From a virus: 64,000 nt of DNA. The notes beneath the pieces were generated by a model that saw only the letters and a list, made by a program, of their open reading frames with translations, was not told the DNA's origin and ran no database searches. The stretch covers positions 1 to 64,000 of the IMG/VR virus record IMGVR_UViG_3300037070_005035; one strand, given 5' to 3'. The position numbers and the translations under genes were made by a program. Below, piece after piece: positions 48,074-54,667 of this stretch; position 1 is the stretch's first letter, and each line of letters begins with the position of its first letter.

Positions 48074-48427
48074 TTGAATACGGCAATCAAAATAATCGGA
48101 AGCCAAAGTGCTGAGCGACTGGCCGCGATCCGTGGACCGATCCGACCCATTTGGATAAGTGATCAAGAATTAGAAATCATGATTCAGTGTTTGCAGCCAA
48201 GCCCAACCGACATCGACTTCCTGGCTGAGCGGAATATCCGATGGTCAGGGTCTATGTTGGAATCATTGAAGCGGGAGCAGGAGCTACGCAGGAGTAAGAA
48301 GTTGATCCACGACCTGGGAGGGAAGCTGCAATACCAGCTAAAGGCCCATGTCGACACAACGGACACTGTTAAGGAGATCTTAAGTGCCCAGGAAAGAATT
48401 AACGCTATCGAATCATCAGCCATCTAA
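48074..48427 (+). CDS. Hypothetical helical protein, TTG start
   Basis: The TTG at 48074, 8 bases after GAAAG, is preferred to an upstream ATG that lies inside array 9. 117 residues: MNTAIKIIGSQSAERLAAIR..., ISDQELEIMIQCLQP, then a long charged helix (ESLKREQELRRSKKLIHDLG). Possibly a coiled-coil accessory protein. It overlaps the next start by 44 bases. Confidence 0.5.
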   Translation: MNTAIKIIGSQSAERLAAIRGPIRPIWISDQELEIMIQCLQPSPTDIDFLAERNIRWSGSMLESLKREQELRRSKKLIHDLGGKLQYQLKAHVDTTDTVKEILSAQERINAIESSAI

Positions 48428-49289
48428 AGTCGACTTGGCCTGGATGCCGCCTGGCAAGCGGACTCGGCTGGGAGAGATCTCAAGCAGGCTAAAGGAGAAT
48501 GATATTCAAGGGGCCAGGTGGCTAATCATCAAAGCGGAGCTGGTTGCGGAAGCAAAGGGGATTTTCGATGCCCACTCAGGCAAGACGGAAACCTGGGGTG
48601 GCTGGTGTGAGCAGAATGATATGGATCGCAGTTTATCGTACCATCTGATATCGATTTGGGAGAGATTTTCCACCGCCAGTGGGCTGCTGGAGAATTTCAG
48701 CGTATCGGCCATTCGGCATCTGGGGGTGTGTAGCTCGGACCAGCCGGCCAAGCATGCCATCATATTGGCCACGGATGGCGAGTTCGTTTCATTTTCAACG
48801 GCCAAGCAGATTGTATCCAAGTGGACGGAAGGCGGAGCGGCGGCGATGAGCCAAGCTGCTGATGATGACGAAGCGGACGAGGCGCCAGTTAGTAGCGCCC
48901 CCGCCGCTCCGCGGCAACTCCTTCCTGGAGGAAATGATAGTCCTGGGGGAGGCGGGCGGGAGCCGGTGCGGTCTGCCGGAGGAGGCAGGGAATCGGCGCC
49001 GGCCATTAACCGTGGCACGACCGTTTCGTACACACCAGCGACGACTGCAAAACCAATCAAGGAATCCTGCATAGGCAAGGAATTCAATCCGATCAATCAA
49101 ATCATACGTGCGAAGGAAAAGATCAACCAACTAATGCGGATTCTGGATGAAGAGGATCTAAAGCCGACATTAGGCCAGAGGTGGAACGCCGGACTTGTGA
49201 ATCTCTGCGATCAATTACTTAAATCATTGGGAGACGCGGAGAAAAATGTCTATCGAAAACTCGAACAACGGCAGGGGAAAAGAAATTGA
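48384..49289 (+). CDS. Hypothetical DNA-binding-like protein
   Basis: The GTG at 48384 has AAGGAG 8 bases upstream and gives 301 residues. RLGEISSRLKENDIQGARWL and WGGWCEQNDMDRSLSYHLISIWERFSTASG resemble phage DUF3102/ParB-associated proteins in which a helical domain recognises DNA. A low-complexity Ala/Gly/Pro middle (150-215) and a C-terminal helical domain follow. Role unknown; it is next to a regulator gene. Confidence 0.5.
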   Translation: MPRKELTLSNHQPSKVDLAWMPPGKRTRLGEISSRLKENDIQGARWLIIKAELVAEAKGIFDAHSGKTETWGGWCEQNDMDRSLSYHLISIWERFSTASGLLENFSVSAIRHLGVCSSDQPAKHAIILATDGEFVSFSTAKQIVSKWTEGGAAAMSQAADDDEADEAPVSSAPAAPRQLLPGGNDSPGGGGREPVRSAGGGRESAPAINRGTTVSYTPATTAKPIKESCIGKEFNPINQIIRAKEKINQLMRILDEEDLKPTLGQRWNAGLVNLCDQLLKSLGDAEKNVYRKLEQRQGKRN

Positions 49290-49482
49290 TTTTAGGTCCA
49301 TGATAGCCCGTGAGCTGAAGCGCCAAGAAAAGAGCGTGACTTGGTTGGCCCAACAGGGTGGGTGTCCACATCGAAATAGCATTTATCGATTTCTGCGCAA
49401 GGAGCGGGACGTGAGATCAGCGTCATTGGCGGCGATGCTGCGAGCCCTGGGACTTCACATGATCGGACAATATGGAAAATGA
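49246..49482 (+). CDS. XRE-like helix-turn-helix regulator
   Basis: A 78-residue protein with GGAG before the ATG. KSVTWLAQQGGCPHRNSIYR and RDVRSASLAAMLRALGL form a compact five-helix HTH like Cro/CI-type repressors. It overlaps the previous gene. It is the only small HTH regulator in the window, so it is a candidate ligand of the dispersed palindromes; this is inference. Confidence 0.7.
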   Translation: MSIENSNNGRGKEIDFRSMIARELKRQEKSVTWLAQQGGCPHRNSIYRFLRKERDVRSASLAAMLRALGLHMIGQYGK

Positions 49483-49492
49483 CAGATAACAT

Positions 49493-49572
49493 CACGCGAC
49501 TAGACCGGACTAGACATGACGAGATTTGACCGGACTGGATGGGACCAGACGAGACGCCACAAGACTTGATTT
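49493..49572 (+). repeat. GACNN array 10
   Basis: Ends CCAGACGAGACGCCACAAGACTTGATTTA, a terminus repeated exactly at the end of array 11. No gene follows before array 11 begins. Confidence 0.9.
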
Positions 49573-49579
49573 ACATTTG

Positions 49580-49759
49580 AGACAACCCGACGCGACTCGG
49601 CACGACCAGAAGCGACTTGACAGGACGAGACCTGACTAGACAAGACTTGACTAGACCGGACGAGACAAGACTGGACTGGACTTGACCAGACGTGACCTGA
49701 TGGGACTAGGTCTGGCCCGACAAGATGCGACCAGACGAGACGCCACAAGACTTGATTTA
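49580..49759 (+). repeat. GACNN array 11
   Basis: About 36 units, with an internal GACTAGACAAGACTTGACTAG that resembles a terminus. It ends GCCACAAGACTTGATTTA just before the gene at 49774. Confidence 0.9.
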
Positions 49760-49773
49760 CCATGGAGCTTGCA

Positions 49774-50004
49774 ATGGATTTCCTGGCTGACCTCCGCACC
49801 AAGCGTGATCAATTGATATTTGACGACTGGATGGGAGATCGATACGGCATCCTGGTCCGGCCAGACAGTAGCCTGCCGGACTGGGGTGCCAGGCTGGAAA
49901 GCCACGGAGTGGCCGTGGGAGTGGAGGCACATCGATCACTGCTGGAGTACCAGGAGTTCATCCGCAAAGGCCGCTGCTCGATCTCGGATGCCGAGCTGAA
50001 TTAG
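49774..50004 (+). CDS. Hypothetical protein
   Basis: The ATG at 49774 has GGAG 6 bases upstream (the alternative ATG at 49762 has none). 76 residues: MDFLADLRTKRDQLIFDDWM, SLPDWGARLESHGVAVGV and a helical end. Not recognised. The next gene starts 4 bases after its stop. Confidence 0.5.
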   Translation: MDFLADLRTKRDQLIFDDWMGDRYGILVRPDSSLPDWGARLESHGVAVGVEAHRSLLEYQEFIRKGRCSISDAELN

Positions 50005-50008
50005 GGCC

Positions 50009-50203
50009 ATGCCTAAGCGGAAAGAAATAGATTGGGCTCACTGCATCATGTGCGGCATGCCGAGAGTATTTTCCGAAGACCCTGACTTGTGCGCTTTGTG
50101 TTGGTTTGGATGCCAACCCGACGAGATCGCCAATCTTATGACCATCGAATCCGATTGGACTCCAGAACAGGATGCGGAACCGGGATGGCTCGACGAACGA
50201 TAA
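50009..50203 (+). CDS. Small zinc-binding protein
   Basis: A 64-residue protein: HCIMCGMPRVFSEDPDLCAL and CWFGCQPDE give a zinc site of paired Cys; acidic tail. It overlaps the next start by 19 bases. Not recognised. Confidence 0.55.
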   Translation: MPKRKEIDWAHCIMCGMPRVFSEDPDLCALCWFGCQPDEIANLMTIESDWTPEQDAEPGWLDER

Positions 50204-50496
50204 AACACAAGCCAAGAACCGTCAATTCACCGCAATACCGCCATTCAGATGGATCGGTGAATACATTGTTTGACGCCTTGTTGGACTTCGAATCAGATCA
50301 GCACTTCCGCCCACGCCGTACCAAGCCCACCGATGCCCCGCCTGGCACACCGGAAAAGATCTCCGTGCTCTCCACTCGCCTCGAGCGCGGCGAGGAGCTG
50401 CACCACGAGAATGATTACCGCTACCCGACTCCGCCGCATTGGATGATGATCATCCAGGATATCGAAGATGAAGTATTTCAGCAGAAAATGAGGTAA
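50185..50496 (+). CDS. Hypothetical protein
   Basis: The ATG at 50185 gives 103 residues (MARRTIKHKPRTVNSPQYRH...), with a basic front, acidic middle and a helical end (PPHWMMIIQDIEDEVFQQKM). A longer frame from 50089 overlaps the gene before and is rejected. Its stop is followed immediately by a palindrome. Confidence 0.45.
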   Translation: MARRTIKHKPRTVNSPQYRHSDGSVNTLFDALLDFESDQHFRPRRTKPTDAPPGTPEKISVLSTRLERGEELHHENDYRYPTPPHWMMIIQDIEDEVFQQKMR

Positions 50497-50497
50497 A

Positions 50498-50522
50498 AGT
50501 TGTGGAACAGTATTCCACAACT
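50498..50522. promoter_or_regulatory. Dispersed palindrome, copy 8
   Basis: AGTTGTGGAA-CAGTA-TTCCACAACT, perfect 10-base arms with a 5-base centre, the same form as copy 4. It separates the plus-strand gene ending at 50496 from the inverted array 12. Confidence 0.8.
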
Positions 50523-50533
50523 AACGAAAGGGA

Positions 50534-50600
50534 AATCAAGTCTTGTCGCGTCCTGTCGAGTCAAATCGGGTCTTGTCGTATCCTGTCAAGTCGCGTCTTA
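50534..50600 (-). repeat. GACNN array 12, inverted
   Basis: The units read GTCNN on the plus strand. On the minus strand the array ends GACAAGACTTGATTT, the standard terminus, but no minus-strand gene starts after it. It follows the minus-strand gene at 50626-51108, so array orientation follows the flanking gene. Confidence 0.85.
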
Positions 50601-50625
50601 ATTCAGTCAACGTTGCGTCAGCGCG

Positions 50626-51108
50626 CTATTCTCCCCACGTACTTGGTTCCTGCAGTAAATCCAGCAGTAGTTTCAACCTAGGATCACGCTTGGCCGGCTG
50701 CGCTGCCAACCAGATTAAATACTCACGATCAATGGCCATGACTTCGGCTACTGATTTTCCTTTGTACTTGCCAAACCAGAATTTTAGCTCGTCGCCATTA
50801 GGAGCAACATTCGAATCAGCTAGCTCGAAATTACCACTTGCTCGTGCGCGACGGCCAAGATCGCGATCATTGTATTTCGACCAATCATCACGCGGCATCT
50901 CAGCGTTCCCTTGCCGCATCCCAATACGTCTCATACGCTTCGTACAAACATCACGTACATCGATCGCATCCCTACATCGCTTCCAAATCCGTCTCGCGCC
51001 CCGAACCCCAAGCTCGCCGAAGACCGTCGAAGCTGGTACCAACTTTCCGACTTGGAAGGCGCGGGCAACCAGCGTGAGTCGTGTCGTTTCCACTGTTATT
51101 TTCTGCAA
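50626..51108 (-). CDS. Protein with DUF3820-like C-terminal domain
   Basis: A 160-residue protein. The C-terminal 60 residues contain KFWFGKYKGKSVAEVMAIDR and EYLIWLAAQ, the (F)GKYKGxx-EV---DxxYLxWL signature of the DUF3820 small domain that occurs alone or attached to exonucleases. The N-terminal 95 residues are basic and not recognised. It is the only minus-strand gene within the array region. Confidence 0.6.
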   Translation of the reverse strand: MQKITVETTRLTLVARAFQVGKLVPASTVFGELGVRGARRIWKRCRDAIDVRDVCTKRMRRIGMRQGNAEMPRDDWSKYNDRDLGRRARASGNFELADSNVAPNGDELKFWFGKYKGKSVAEVMAIDREYLIWLAAQPAKRDPRLKLLLDLLQEPSTWGE

Positions 51109-51467
51109 TTAGGCAATTGCTAGCATAAAGGGGGCCTAGGAAATAATGTGTAAGTCTTAGCCAGATGGCCCTTTGGCCCCTTATTACCGTCCTAACGAGA
51201 ACGGGCGAGTGCCGCGACCCCTGCGGTCGAAGTTATCTTCGGTTCACCCGGCCTAGATCATGTCATCGTGCCGGTTGTGCATGACTGGCCGGCTTGCCAA
51301 GCCAGCGCTTACAGCCAAGAATTTCATATTGCCAGGCGACCGAACCACCAGCGACCTGGCAATAATCTTTTCACAGCCGTTGTTAGTCATGCTCTCGCGC
51401 TACCACCGAGCTACTAATTACACCGGGAATTCTAACTGTACACGCTTCCCGGACGCGCATTAAAAAA

Positions 51468-51491
51468 CCCCCAGCTTTTGAGGGCTGAGGG
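51468..51491. terminator. Bidirectional Rho-independent terminator
   Basis: CCCCCAGC-TTTTGAGG-GCTGAGGG, an 8-bp stem with one mismatch, with A residues before (51462-51467) and CTGTTTTT after. It can stop transcription from either side. Confidence 0.7.
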
Positions 51492-51695
51492 CTGTTTTTG
51501 CGTTGTACACGGCCACGTGCAAGGACGCAAAGCTTCAAATTGTACATGTCGCCATCCTTGTGATGTGGCCGTGTCTTCCTGACAGAATCTTATCTCACCT
51601 TCACCATCGCGTCAACTTTCCTCTTGTAAAATTTCACGAACATTTCAGATAATCAATCTTAACCGCCCGCGTGGGCGGTTAGCTGTGCCCGCAGC

Positions 51696-51733
51696 GGAGG
51701 TCGATTAGTTTGCCCCATCGGCCTCCAATTTTT
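51696..51733 (+). terminator. Rho-independent terminator
   Basis: GGAGGTCGAT (51696-51705) pairs with ATCGGCCTCC (51717-51726) with one G-T wobble, an 11-base loop, and a T-run at 51729-51733. Confidence 0.75.
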
Positions 51734-51789
51734 CCATCAAAAGCGAAATTACCATCGAAATAGATCGCCGTCTAGTTTTTGGTGAATAA

Positions 51790-52020
51790 TTAAATTTCGT
51801 TTCTGTCTAGGCATATTTCAACGACTTTTCGGCACATTTCAATGTCAAAGAAGCCGATGTAACAATCACCAACTGGTATTTCTAACTGACGTGCGAGCCA
51901 GGACTTAGCGGCACGCCGATCTTCTATATCACCAAAGCTCCAGATCCTGTCGAACGCGGCAATTGCCCTCTTTCTGGCTCCATCAAGCACCATCTCTTGA
52001 CCAAATTCGCACATGCACAT
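51790..52020 (-). CDS. Hypothetical protein under its own promoter
   Basis: The ATG at 52020 gives 76 residues (MCMCEFGQEMVLDGARKRAI...). Helical; contains RQLEIPVGDCYIGFFDIEMC. Not recognised. The longer frame from 52062 overlaps the palindrome and promoter. A promoter at 52059-52087 reads into it. It is the second minus-strand gene in this otherwise plus-strand region. Confidence 0.5.
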   Translation of the reverse strand: MCMCEFGQEMVLDGARKRAIAAFDRIWSFGDIEDRRAAKSWLARQLEIPVGDCYIGFFDIEMCRKVVEICLDRNEI

Positions 52021-52052
52021 TGATAGATTTCCTTTGACATTCGGTTGAAAGT

Positions 52053-52071
52053 TGTGGAACACTATTCCACA
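52053..52071. promoter_or_regulatory. Dispersed palindrome, copy 9
   Basis: TGTGGAA-CACTA-TTCCACA, perfect 7-base arms. It covers the -10 box of the leftward promoter at 52059-52087, 33-51 bases before the start at 52020. Confidence 0.8.
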
Positions 52072-52087
52072 GATGGCTACTTGCCAA
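52059..52087 (-). promoter_or_regulatory. Leftward promoter overlapped by palindrome copy 9
   Basis: On the minus strand TTGGCA, 17 bases, TAGTGT. The -10 lies at the palindrome centre, the same arrangement and same TAGTGT as at 33852-33879. Its -35 overlaps the -35 of the rightward promoter at 52081. Confidence 0.65.
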
Positions 52088-52108
52088 TTATAACCTGATT
52101 GGTATTAT
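52081..52108 (+). promoter_or_regulatory. Rightward promoter, TTGCCA-16-TATTAT
   Basis: TTGCCA, 16 bases, TATTAT with TGG before the -10. The GATTGGTATTAT string is shared with the integrase start region. Transcription would begin near 52115, immediately before a hairpin with a U-rich tail. Confidence 0.7.
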
Positions 52109-52114
52109 TCTCAC

Positions 52115-52175
52115 AGTGGCGGCCGAGTACCGAAAGCGGAAAATTCCCATGCGCGGAAAGGCCGCCTATTTTCTT
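52115..52175 (+). ncRNA. Candidate small RNA or attenuated leader
   Basis: Between the promoter and array 13. GGCGGCC (52118-52124) pairs perfectly with GGCCGCC (52160-52166), followed by TATTTTCTT. The transcript would be about 60 bases: a closed stem with a 35-base purine-rich loop containing GCGGAAA twice. It has its own promoter and terminator-like end and no open frame. It may also act as an attenuator for the genes after array 13. Confidence 0.45.
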
Positions 52176-52248
52176 CCTGACGTGACCTGACGTGACGTGA
52201 CCTGACCAGATCCGACCAGACAGGATGTGACGAGACAAGACTTGATTT
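52176..52248 (+). repeat. GACNN array 13
   Basis: Starts CCTGACGTGACC, contains CAGACAGGATGTGACG and ends GACAAGACTTGATTTT. Last array in the window; the gene at 52285 follows. Confidence 0.9.
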
Positions 52249-52284
52249 TCTCATCCAGACGGAATTCATTTAAGGCCAACTAAA

Positions 52285-52512
52285 ATGATCGACAGCGTCA
52301 ATGGTTGCGAAATCTGCGGATGGAATCTTGGTTCTCTTGACTTAGATCCAGAAGCTGCTGATGAAATCGACCAGCTAATGCTGGAAAGCCTTAGCCAGCC
52401 GAAAGCTCGCTGGACCTGCAGGCAGTGCGGAACAGTCCACAGGAAATTCCTCCAAAAACAGAAGCTGCGACCGCGTCTTGACCATTGCGTCTCTTCAACC
52501 ATTCTGGTATGA
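52285..52512 (+). CDS. Small zinc-ribbon protein
   Basis: A 75-residue protein: CEICGWNLGSLDLD and TCRQCGTVHRK, a four-Cys zinc ribbon with a helical acidic insert. The C-terminal part is basic. Weak AAGG as SD. It precedes the zinc-finger nuclease, whose promoter lies inside its end. Confidence 0.55.
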   Translation: MIDSVNGCEICGWNLGSLDLDPEAADEIDQLMLESLSQPKARWTCRQCGTVHRKFLQKQKLRPRLDHCVSSTILV

Positions 52513-52513
52513 T
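52485..52513 (+). promoter_or_regulatory. Promoter before the zinc-finger nuclease
   Basis: TTGCGT, 17 bases, TATGAT, with TGG before the -10. It lies at the end of the zinc-ribbon gene and about 200 bases before the nuclease start. Confidence 0.55.
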
Positions 52514-52710
52514 CCCGTCATCTCGAAAATGACCCCATCAGGACGGTGGCACGGATGGCCGGAAAAGGATCGATTACGGAAAAGTTCGTTGCCCTACTGC
52601 GGGAGAAATCGATACCGGGGGCGGACCTCTCCCTTGAATATCGCTTTCATTCCTCTAGAATATTGAGATTGGATTACATGTTTTTAAATCTCTGTATTTT
52701 TGAGGAGAAA

Positions 52711-53901
52711 ATGGGAAAGCCTGGACTGCACTTAACAGCCGTTTGTGAAATATGCAAAAGCACGTTTCGACAAGCAAGAATCGATCAGATTTATTGCAGT
52801 TCAAAATGCGGAGGCATTGCTTGGAGGAATCGAAACGAGGCAAGGATTGGGACTAGGACCGGGGTTCTACCCCCCAGATGCAGACAGTGCTTGTCCATAT
52901 TCAAAAGAGAACGTCGCGGCCAGTTTTACTGCTCGAAAACTTGTTGTGAAAAATCGTACAGAGAACGACTGAAAAAGCGAAGCAAATACGGAAAGGGCAA
53001 GAGCTGGGCGAGCGGCACGATTAAAGTGGATCGAGCCGCCTGTGTTAAATGCGGAAACAAGTTTTACTGTCCACCAGTGAGACGGAGGAGGTCTGTATCT
53101 GGAGATGTGTTTTGTTCAGAAAAGTGCAGGGCTCTAGTGATCGCTGAAAAAATTAAGCGAAACCGTCCTGTCCTTGTGTGCTCGTGGTGCGGAATTGAAT
53201 TCACGATTCCACAATGCCTTCGCGGCCGTCGCAAATTTTGTCGAGACGAGTGCCGTCGTGCTGCTAAATCAGCCAAGCCGAAAGCCTGCAAGCAATGCGG
53301 CAAAATGTATGTTGGACCAAATCAGAACTACTGCTCGATGGCTTGTTATGGATTATCAAATACAAAATCCATCAAGGCGAAGGATAAGCAGTGCGTCTGC
53401 GAAACATGCGGGAAGAAATTTACCGGATCGTCTTACGACGCACTGAAAGGCATGTCGAGATTTTGTGGCAGGCGATGCTTCGCGGCTTATAGATCAAAAA
53501 CAGCCAGTGCATCACACAGCTACGCCAAGGGCGGACGCAGGACGGACCTTGACGGGTTATATGTTAGGTCGTCGTGGGAGGCGAATTACGCTCGCTATCT
53601 TAATTTGCGAGTCTCGCGTGGCGAAATCTCTGGGTGGAGTTACGAATCAGATACGTTCGAGTTTCACAAATACAAACGCGGCGTTCGATTCTATACGCCA
53701 GACTTCAAGGTCGTGCTGATTAACGGCGAGATTGAATATCACGAAGTGAAGGGCTACATGGACGGTAGAAGTGCAACGAAGTTAAAGCGAATGGTTAAGC
53801 ACTACCCTGAAGTAAAGGTGGTACTGATTTGTAAGGAAGAGTATTGGGCAATAGAGCTCTCGCATAGTGCTGATATCAAACTATGGGAAAGAAAGAAATG
53901 A
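52711..53901 (+). CDS. Six-zinc-finger PD-(D/E)XK endonuclease
   Basis: The ATG at 52711 follows GAGGAG and gives 396 residues; the frame continues up to 52546 but lacks an SD there. Six modules of the type CxxC-x(11-22)-CxxxC occupy the first 270 residues (CEICKSTF/CSSKC, CRQCLSIF/CSKTCC, CVKCGNKF/CSEKC, CSWCGIEF/CRDEC, CKQCGKMY/CSMAC, CETCGKKF/CGRRC). The last 110 residues are a nuclease: RSSWEANYARYLNL, YTPDFKVV and YHEVKGYMDGRS supply the Asp, Glu and Lys of the PD-(D/E)XK site. It is perhaps a homing or phage-competition endonuclease whose fingers read DNA. Confidence 0.75.
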   Translation: MGKPGLHLTAVCEICKSTFRQARIDQIYCSSKCGGIAWRNRNEARIGTRTGVLPPRCRQCLSIFKRERRGQFYCSKTCCEKSYRERLKKRSKYGKGKSWASGTIKVDRAACVKCGNKFYCPPVRRRRSVSGDVFCSEKCRALVIAEKIKRNRPVLVCSWCGIEFTIPQCLRGRRKFCRDECRRAAKSAKPKACKQCGKMYVGPNQNYCSMACYGLSNTKSIKAKDKQCVCETCGKKFTGSSYDALKGMSRFCGRRCFAAYRSKTASASHSYAKGGRRTDLDGLYVRSSWEANYARYLNLRVSRGEISGWSYESDTFEFHKYKRGVRFYTPDFKVVLINGEIEYHEVKGYMDGRSATKLKRMVKHYPEVKVVLICKEEYWAIELSHSADIKLWERKK

Positions 53902-54194
53902 AGATTCTCTTCTATGTTATACCGGAAGGAAATTCCGTTAGTTACGCAAGCGAGTTCATCCCAAGAGTTGGAGAAAAGATTGTCGTCTTTTATCGTGACG
54001 ATTCAGTTTCATTCAAAGTATTGGAAGTCGCACATTATGTTGATCGCGCCGTGAACGAAGTGGAAGTTGTGTTGAAGGTCAGGAAGTTGGAAGCGGCGGC
54101 CGAGATGGTCAACGAGTTGCTTTGCCTGCCAATGGAACAATTTGTCGAATTGCACCAAAAAGTGGAGCGTCTTGATGGCCGCAAGAATCATTGA
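53898..54194 (+). CDS. Hypothetical beta protein
   Basis: The ATG at 53898 overlaps the nuclease stop (ATGA) and gives 98 residues (MKILFYVIPEGNSVSYASEF...). IPRVGEKIVVFYRDDSVSFKVLEV, then VEVVLKV suggests a small beta-barrel, as in many phage accessory proteins. Function unknown. Confidence 0.5.
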   Translation: MKILFYVIPEGNSVSYASEFIPRVGEKIVVFYRDDSVSFKVLEVAHYVDRAVNEVEVVLKVRKLEAAAEMVNELLCLPMEQFVELHQKVERLDGRKNH

Positions 54195-54393
54195 AGTGTT
54201 TCAACCAGGTTGCCCGGTAATGATAGGCGAAGGTGTTCGGGCCATCATTACTGGAGTTTCAATTCGCGAGCATTGTTACGTCCAGTACGAGTGTTCGTGG
54301 TGGAATGGACGCGATCATAAATGTGAATGGCTGGCGCAAATTGAAGTGGCGAGAATGGACGAGTCGGAATCAATCAAACTAGGGTTTTTATAA
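54175..54393 (+). CDS. Hypothetical small beta protein
   Basis: The ATG at 54175 has GGAG 7 bases upstream and gives 72 residues (MAARIIEVFQPGCPVMIGEG...). VRAIITGVSIREHCYVQYEC, SWWNGRDHKCEWL: an SH3-like small protein common in phages, not characterised. Confidence 0.5.
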   Translation: MAARIIEVFQPGCPVMIGEGVRAIITGVSIREHCYVQYECSWWNGRDHKCEWLAQIEVARMDESESIKLGFL

Positions 54394-54412
54394 TCGAAAG
54401 GAAACGCATTGA

Positions 54413-54667
54413 ATGAAAGTTCTACCCACTAACGGCAAGGTCGTATTCGCCTCCGACGACTTGCGATGTATGGACAAACACATCGACTACTTGTTCGCCA
54501 TCGAGCGGCAGTTCACCAAGGAGTCGGCCGTGCTCTCCCGCGCCCAGTCAGCCCGCAACGCCGTGATGGAACTTCGCAAGGAAGTCTCCGTCTTGGTCAA
54601 CGGCAAGGTCAAGCCCGACCTGCGGCAGCGGGACCTGCTTCAGGATCGCGAGGAAGAAACCGTATGA
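54413..54667 (+). CDS. Hypothetical helical protein
   Basis: An 84-residue protein (MKVLPTNGKVVFASDDLRCM...), with a long helix (IERQFTKESAVLSRAQSARN). Stop overlaps the next start. No family recognised; position before terminase could suggest a packaging role. Confidence 0.45.
   Translation: MKVLPTNGKVVFASDDLRCMDKHIDYLFAIERQFTKESAVLSRAQSARNAVMELRKEVSVLVNGKVKPDLRQRDLLQDREEETV

Larger units (their letters stand above)
51109..51789. other. Structured non-coding region
   Basis: No convincing gene in about 680 bases. It holds several hairpins: AAGGGGGCC against GGCCCCTTA near 51128-51183, TATTGCCAGG/CCTGGCAATA (10 bp) near 51328-51365, the bidirectional terminator at 51468-51491, AACCGCCC-GCGT-GGGCGGTT at 51661-51680, and the terminator at 51696-51726. 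Short tRNA-like D-arm strings occur on the minus strand but do not fold into a tRNA. Untranslated RNA genes or an attachment region are possible. Confidence 0.5.

Noticed and set aside
51300-51470. tRNA-like string on the minus strand (TAGCTCGGTGGTAG)
   Set aside because: No acceptor, anticodon or T-arm pairs with it in register; the D-stem loop would be too long.
42508-52248. GACNN arrays as CRISPR
   Set aside because: There is no constant repeat of 25-40 bases and no spacer of fixed length; only a 3-base core is kept every 5 bases.
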